Shown: in pieces, positions 34,352 through 37,765 of the stretch
How the letters are laid out: the number at the start of each line of letters is the position of its first letter
Position numbering within the stretch: the stretch's first letter is position 1
The notes under the pieces: generated by a model
Told to the model about the DNA's origin: nothing
What the model saw: the letters and a program-made list of their open reading frames with translations, nothing else
The model's database searches: none
Translations under genes and position numbers: made by a program
From: an uncultured Pelagibacteraceae bacterium
GTDB taxonomy: Bacteria > Pseudomonadota > Alphaproteobacteria > Pelagibacterales > Pelagibacteraceae
Assembly: GCA_902566785.1 (NCBI GenBank)
Contig: CACFKI010000008.1
Location: forward strand, 1-37,765
Direction: 5' to 3'
Length of the DNA stretch: 37,765 bases

Positions 34352-34432
34352 GTTTTTATAATTAAATTAAATCATATTGAGATATAGAGATCAAAGAGTT
34401 TTTTTAAAAAAAGTAAGCTATTTATGTTGAGT

Positions 34433-35533
34433 TTACGCCTTAAAGTCTAATGCTCTTGTATCATCTGCTTTCCAGGACAATTTTACTTTGGCACCTTCTT
34501 TTAAGTCAGATTGATCTGAAGAGTTTGGAATTTTTACAATAAACTGATCATTGCCACATACTTTAACTCTAGTTCTTACATGGTCACCAAGATAAATTAA
34601 TTCTTCTACTTTTGCTTCAAAATTATTTTCATAATTTTTTTCATCAACATTTACCCAAACCCTTTCTGGTCTTAAAGATAATAAAGATGTTTCTCCAACT
34701 GAATTTACATTTATTTTTAAAGAAACAATTTCATCACCATTTTCAGTTTTAACAACACAATTTTTACCATTCATAGATTTTACTGTTCCTTTTATTTGAT
34801 TATTTTCTCCAATAAATTGAGCAACGAATGAATTGTCCGGTTTTTCATAAAGAACATCTGGAGTTGATATTTGTTGAATTTTTCCATCATTAAATACTGC
34901 AATTCTATTTGACATTGTTAATGCTTCACTTTGATCGTGGGTTACATATACAACTGTTATACCTATGTTTTCATGAATATGTTTAATTTCATATTGCATT
35001 TGCTCCCTTAATTTTTTATCTAATGCACCTAGTGGCTCATCCATTAATACCAATCTTGGTTCAAAAACTAATGCTCTTGCCAAGGCAACTCGTTGTTGTT
35101 GACCACCTGATAATTGTAATGGCATTCTAGTTCCAAAATCTTGTAGCTCTACCATTGATAACGCCTTATGAACTTTTTCTTCAACTTCTGATTTTTCTAA
35201 TTTTCTTACTTCCAAAGGAAAAGCTAAATTTTCATTTACAGTCATATGAGGAAAAAGTGCATAGTTTTGAAATACCATACCAATACCTCTTTTATAAGGA
35301 GGTATAGAACTAATTGGTTCTCCTTCTAAATAAATTTCTCCACTAGTGGGTGTTTCAAATCCTGCTAGCATCATTAACGTAGTAGTTTTCCCTGAACCAG
35401 AAGGCCCAAGCATTGTTAAAAATTCTCCCTGAGGAATGTCTAAGTTAAGTCCCTTAACAACTAAAGATTCTCCATCATAGCTTTTGTCTACATTTTCAAA
35501 CTTTACGAAACTATCTTTTTCTGACATGCGCAT
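34433..35533 (-). CDS. potA: Polyamine-type ABC transporter ATPase (PotA-like)
   Basis: A 366-aa ATPase of the PotA/MalK type with Walker A GPSGSGKTT (~43-52), Q-loop VFQNYALFPHM, signature LSGGQQQRVALARALV, Walker B LVLMDEPLGALD, and a C-terminal TOBE-like domain (~260-366, with LRPERVWVN). Two close ATGs (35533, 35527) are possible starts. It is encoded first, before the binding-protein gene, and 35 bp after the M24 hydrolase gene. Confidence 0.88.
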   Translation of the reverse strand: MRMSEKDSFVKFENVDKSYDGESLVVKGLNLDIPQGEFLTMLGPSGSGKTTTLMMLAGFETPTSGEIYLEGEPISSIPPYKRGIGMVFQNYALFPHMTVNENLAFPLEVRKLEKSEVEEKVHKALSMVELQDFGTRMPLQLSGGQQQRVALARALVFEPRLVLMDEPLGALDKKLREQMQYEIKHIHENIGITVVYVTHDQSEALTMSNRIAVFNDGKIQQISTPDVLYEKPDNSFVAQFIGENNQIKGTVKSMNGKNCVVKTENGDEIVSLKINVNSVGETSLLSLRPERVWVNVDEKNYENNFEAKVEELIYLGDHVRTRVKVCGNDQFIVKIPNSSDQSDLKEGAKVKLSWKADDTRALDFKA

Positions 35534-35568
35534 TTAAAACATTAGATAATAGTTAATTCAAGGATTAA

Positions 35569-36738
35569 TTAACCTTTAATATGAAGCTCGGATTGAAACT
35601 TATAAAAATTTTCAGCTCCGTTTTCACTTACTCTTATTGACTCGCTACTCTCAACTCCCCAATCACCAAACTGCATAACTGCAATCATGTGAAAGCAAAC
35701 ATTTTTTTCTAAGATTGTTTTATCTCCTTTTTGGATATTTAAAGTATGCTCTCCCCAATCAGGTGGATAACCTATTCCAATTGAATATCCTGTCCTCGAT
35801 TTTTTTTCTATTCCGTATTTATCCAATACTGCCCAAAATGCTTGTGCTACGTCGTCAGCAGTATTTCCTGGTTTAGTGGCATCTATTCCAGCTTCTAATG
35901 CCTCTCTTGTTTTTTTCATAGTATCTATTTTTTTTTGGTCAGGTTTTCCTAAAAGTACTGTTCTAGCCATAGGGCAATGATATTTTTTATAAGCACCGGA
36001 AATTTCAATTATCGAAGCCTCTCCATCAACAAACTTATCATCTGACCACGTCAGATGTGAAGCTGAAGTTCCTTTACCAGTCGGCAAGAGAGGGACAATA
36101 GATGAATAATCACCACCATAATCTTTTGTACCACTAATTAAGGTAGAATAGATTTTAGCCACCGCATCACATTGTCTAACTCCAGGATTTATCACCTCAA
36201 AAGCTTTTTTCATTCCCAGTTCTGTTATTTCTGCAGCGATTTTCATAAATTTTATTTCCTCATTAGATTTAACTAGCCTCACCCAATTCACTAGCCTCTC
36301 AGAATCTTTAATTTTTGCATTTGGCAATCCATGAAGTAACTTTTGATGACAATATGCTGTATAATAGTGGCTATCCATTTCAACTCCTATGGAAAGATTT
36401 TCCCATTTTTTTTCTTTAATAAGCTCTACCAATCTGTCGTATGGATGCACCGGCCATACATGAATATATTTTTCATCATAAACAATAATATTTTCATGTT
36501 TTAAATAAGTTTTTATATATGCTCCACCAGCATCTTGTGCTCTTACAAAACACAGCGGTTCATCTGAGTTAACATGAACTATTACACACTGAGCATAGTA
36601 AAATGACCATGCGTCATAACCTGTTAGATAATTCATGTTATTTGTATCTTGAGAAATCAATAATTCAATGCCTTTCTCTTGCATTGAGGCCTGAACTTTT
36701 TTTAATCTTTTTTTGTATTCTTCTTTAGAAAATAACAT
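35569..36738 (-). CDS. doeA: Ectoine hydrolase-like M24-family protein (DoeA/EutD)
   Basis: A 389-aa creatinase/aminopeptidase-fold hydrolase. The block NYLTGYDAWSFYYAQ (~36-50), FVRAQDAGGA, HLTWSDD (~228) and IIEISGAYKKYHCPMARTVLLGKP (~243-266), then YPPDWGEHTL (~324), fit the DoeA/EutD ectoine hydrolases, which open ectoine to N-acetyl-diaminobutyrate. Glu245 (IIEISG) is in the position where an acyl-enzyme glutamate is reported in EutD. The usual M24 metal ligands (D, D, H, E, E) are not kept, as in creatinase-like members. It lies 2 bp after eutA and 35 bp before PotA. No doeB-type deacetylase is in the window. Confidence 0.78.
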   Translation of the reverse strand: MLFSKEEYKKRLKKVQASMQEKGIELLISQDTNNMNYLTGYDAWSFYYAQCVIVHVNSDEPLCFVRAQDAGGAYIKTYLKHENIIVYDEKYIHVWPVHPYDRLVELIKEKKWENLSIGVEMDSHYYTAYCHQKLLHGLPNAKIKDSERLVNWVRLVKSNEEIKFMKIAAEITELGMKKAFEVINPGVRQCDAVAKIYSTLISGTKDYGGDYSSIVPLLPTGKGTSASHLTWSDDKFVDGEASIIEISGAYKKYHCPMARTVLLGKPDQKKIDTMKKTREALEAGIDATKPGNTADDVAQAFWAVLDKYGIEKKSRTGYSIGIGYPPDWGEHTLNIQKGDKTILEKNVCFHMIAVMQFGDWGVESSESIRVSENGAENFYKFQSELHIKG

Positions 36739-36740
36739 AA

Positions 36741-37487
36741 TTAATTTTTTAAAAATAATTTACCAAAACCATTAATAGAAACGTTTCTACCAATATTTTC
36801 TAAAGTATCCCAAATTAAAGCTTGGTTACTTGATAAAACAGGTTTATTTAATTTTTTTTCAAGTCTATCAATTATTTGTAAAACAGGAAGAGCAGTACAG
36901 GAAACAAACAGAGCATCTGCTTCCTTTAAATCCATTTGTGATAATACTTCATACAAATATTCTGGATCTACTTTTCCAATATCAGTATCATTTTTTATAT
37001 CAAAATATGAATTTGAAGTTATACTAAAACTTTCTTTTTTAAGAAATTCGATTACCTCATTATTTAAATTTTTTATGTAAGGCGTAAAGACAGCAACTTT
37101 TTTTATATTTAATTTTTTTAAAGCTTTTACTGCAGCAGTACTTGGTGTTGTAACTTTTGCCTCAGGTTTTGCTAGATGGATTTTCTCTTCTATAGCATTA
37201 TATCCTGCTGCAATAGTTCCTGATGTGCATCCATAAACTACACAATCTATTTTCTGATTAGGTAAAATATCTTTTGTAACATCAGTAACTTTTTGGGACA
37301 TTTTAATTAGATTTTCACTGGTTAATGGATTATATATTTCTATTCGATTTACAAAAAAATCAATATCTTGATCTTTTATTATTCTAAGAAAATCTTTTTC
37401 AATTATAATATCACTAGCTAATGCAATTAATCCTATCCGTGGGTTTATGTTTGGATTGTATTTTGGTTCTACTTTTATTGAATTCAT
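36741..37487 (-). CDS. eutA: Asp/Glu racemase-fold protein, EutA-like (ectoine utilisation)
   Basis: 248 aa with the two active-site cysteines of the Asp/Glu racemase/maleate isomerase fold: C87 in VVYGCTSGTIAAG and C197 in LFVSCTALPVLQ. NPRIGLIALASD opens the fold. I chose ATG 37487 (MNSIKVEPK) over an in-frame TTG at 37547, since the latter would add an improbable hydrophobic tail. Its close pairing (2-bp gap) with a DoeA/EutD-like gene suggests EutA of ectoine use. A general maleate/arylmalonate isomerase is the alternative. Confidence 0.75.
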   Translation of the reverse strand: MNSIKVEPKYNPNINPRIGLIALASDIIIEKDFLRIIKDQDIDFFVNRIEIYNPLTSENLIKMSQKVTDVTKDILPNQKIDCVVYGCTSGTIAAGYNAIEEKIHLAKPEAKVTTPSTAAVKALKKLNIKKVAVFTPYIKNLNNEVIEFLKKESFSITSNSYFDIKNDTDIGKVDPEYLYEVLSQMDLKEADALFVSCTALPVLQIIDRLEKKLNKPVLSSNQALIWDTLENIGRNVSINGFGKLFLKN

Positions 37488-37574
37488 TAAATATCTTACA
37501 ATAAAGAATAATAAATGAATATATTTTTTTAATACAGATGTTGACAATTTTATAAACTTAAATAGATTTCAATT

Positions 37575-37765
37575 ATGCTTAAAAAAATTGTATTAGTAAT
37601 GGTCCTAAGTTTTTTTGCTACTTCACAGGCTCAATCAAACAGTTGTCCTGTTTTGTACCCAGAATTAATGGAAATGGTTCAAAATAGTAAATTACCTCAG
37701 GAAAAAATTGATGAGGCTAAAGCCTTAATTGAAAAAGGCTGGGCAATGCATCAAGAGGTTGAGGA
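37575..37765 (+). CDS. Exported small protein, 3' truncated by the window edge
   Basis: The ORF runs off the right edge after 63 codons. Residues 1-19 form a signal peptide (MLKKIVLVMVLSFFATSQA); QSNSCPVLYPELMEMVQNS follows and then a charged helix (EKIDEAKALIEKGWAMHQE). It is divergent from the eutA-like gene across an 87-bp gap. No family was recognised; C24 is the only cysteine visible so far. Confidence 0.65.
   Translation, partial: MLKKIVLVMVLSFFATSQAQSNSCPVLYPELMEMVQNSKLPQEKIDEAKALIEKGWAMHQEVE

Noticed and set aside
37488-37547. Longer eutA-like start at a TTG
   Set aside because: It adds a hydrophobic 20-residue tail unsuited to a cytoplasmic racemase-fold enzyme; ATG 37487 fits the family start.
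1-37765. Prophage, insertion sequence, CRISPR, tRNA or rRNA content
   Set aside because: No transposase, integrase, phage gene, spaced direct repeats or RNA gene could be recognised anywhere in the window.

Overview
The window reads as a chromosomal segment of a streamlined, AT-rich marine alphaproteobacterium of the SAR11 (Pelagibacterales) type. The evidence is the very low GC (about 30% by eye), 0-20 bp gaps and short overlaps between genes, Lys/Asn/Ile-rich proteins, absence of any recognisable mobile element, and a gene content devoted to scavenging small nitrogenous osmolytes. The assignment rests on gene content and style, not on a database match.

Left block (1-10,800, + strand): a methylated-amine/nitrogen module. 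It opens with the 3' part of a TMAO demethylase-like gene (tdm, cut by the window edge), a small MarR-like regulator and a DAO-type FAD oxidoreductase. Then come a glutamine-synthetase-family ligase, the three subunits of an N-methylglutamate-synthase-like / GOGAT-like enzyme (mgsA, mgsB, mgsC), an unrecognised Lys-rich protein, an Amt-family transporter and two very small membrane proteins either side of a strong terminator. The layout suggests TMAO -> dimethylamine + formaldehyde, then methylamine captured on glutamate and converted to N-methylglutamate. A full heterotetrameric N-methylglutamate dehydrogenase is not present; the single FAD protein is the only candidate here.

Second block (10,815-13,737, +): a type III glutamine synthetase / GmaS-like gene, a diaminopropionate ammonia-lyase and a conserved unknown, tightly coupled. 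It meets convergently, with only 3 bp between, a seven-gene minus-strand run (20,173-13,741): csaA, a LysE-type exporter, aconitase, a YfgM-like membrane protein, bamB, a cupin and yjbQ. An M20 deacetylase (argE-like) diverges from csaA across 27 bp.

Third block (37,487-21,386, all minus): osmolyte/polyamine use. From its 5' end it has eutA-like and doeA-like genes (ectoine hydrolysis), a PotABCD-type ABC importer, a FadN-type beta-oxidation protein, a PhyH-family dioxygenase and a MOSC protein. Then follow an EhuABCD-like importer, a 61-aa small protein, an agmatinase-family ureohydrolase and an aldehyde dehydrogenase. Both substrate-binding-protein genes have a strong GGGG-type ribosome-binding site and a hairpin terminator immediately downstream, consistent with their overproduction relative to the permeases. 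The right edge holds the start of a small exported protein on the + strand.

The best leads for something undescribed are the proteins embedded in the methylamine module without known function (137 aa after mgsC, 73 aa after amt, 54 aa after the terminator). Others are the pairing of two different GS-family ligases with one mgs set, and the co-location of ectoine-hydrolysis genes with a polyamine-type transporter. No gap between genes exceeds 300 bp, and I saw no rRNA, tRNA, CRISPR array, IS element or prophage.
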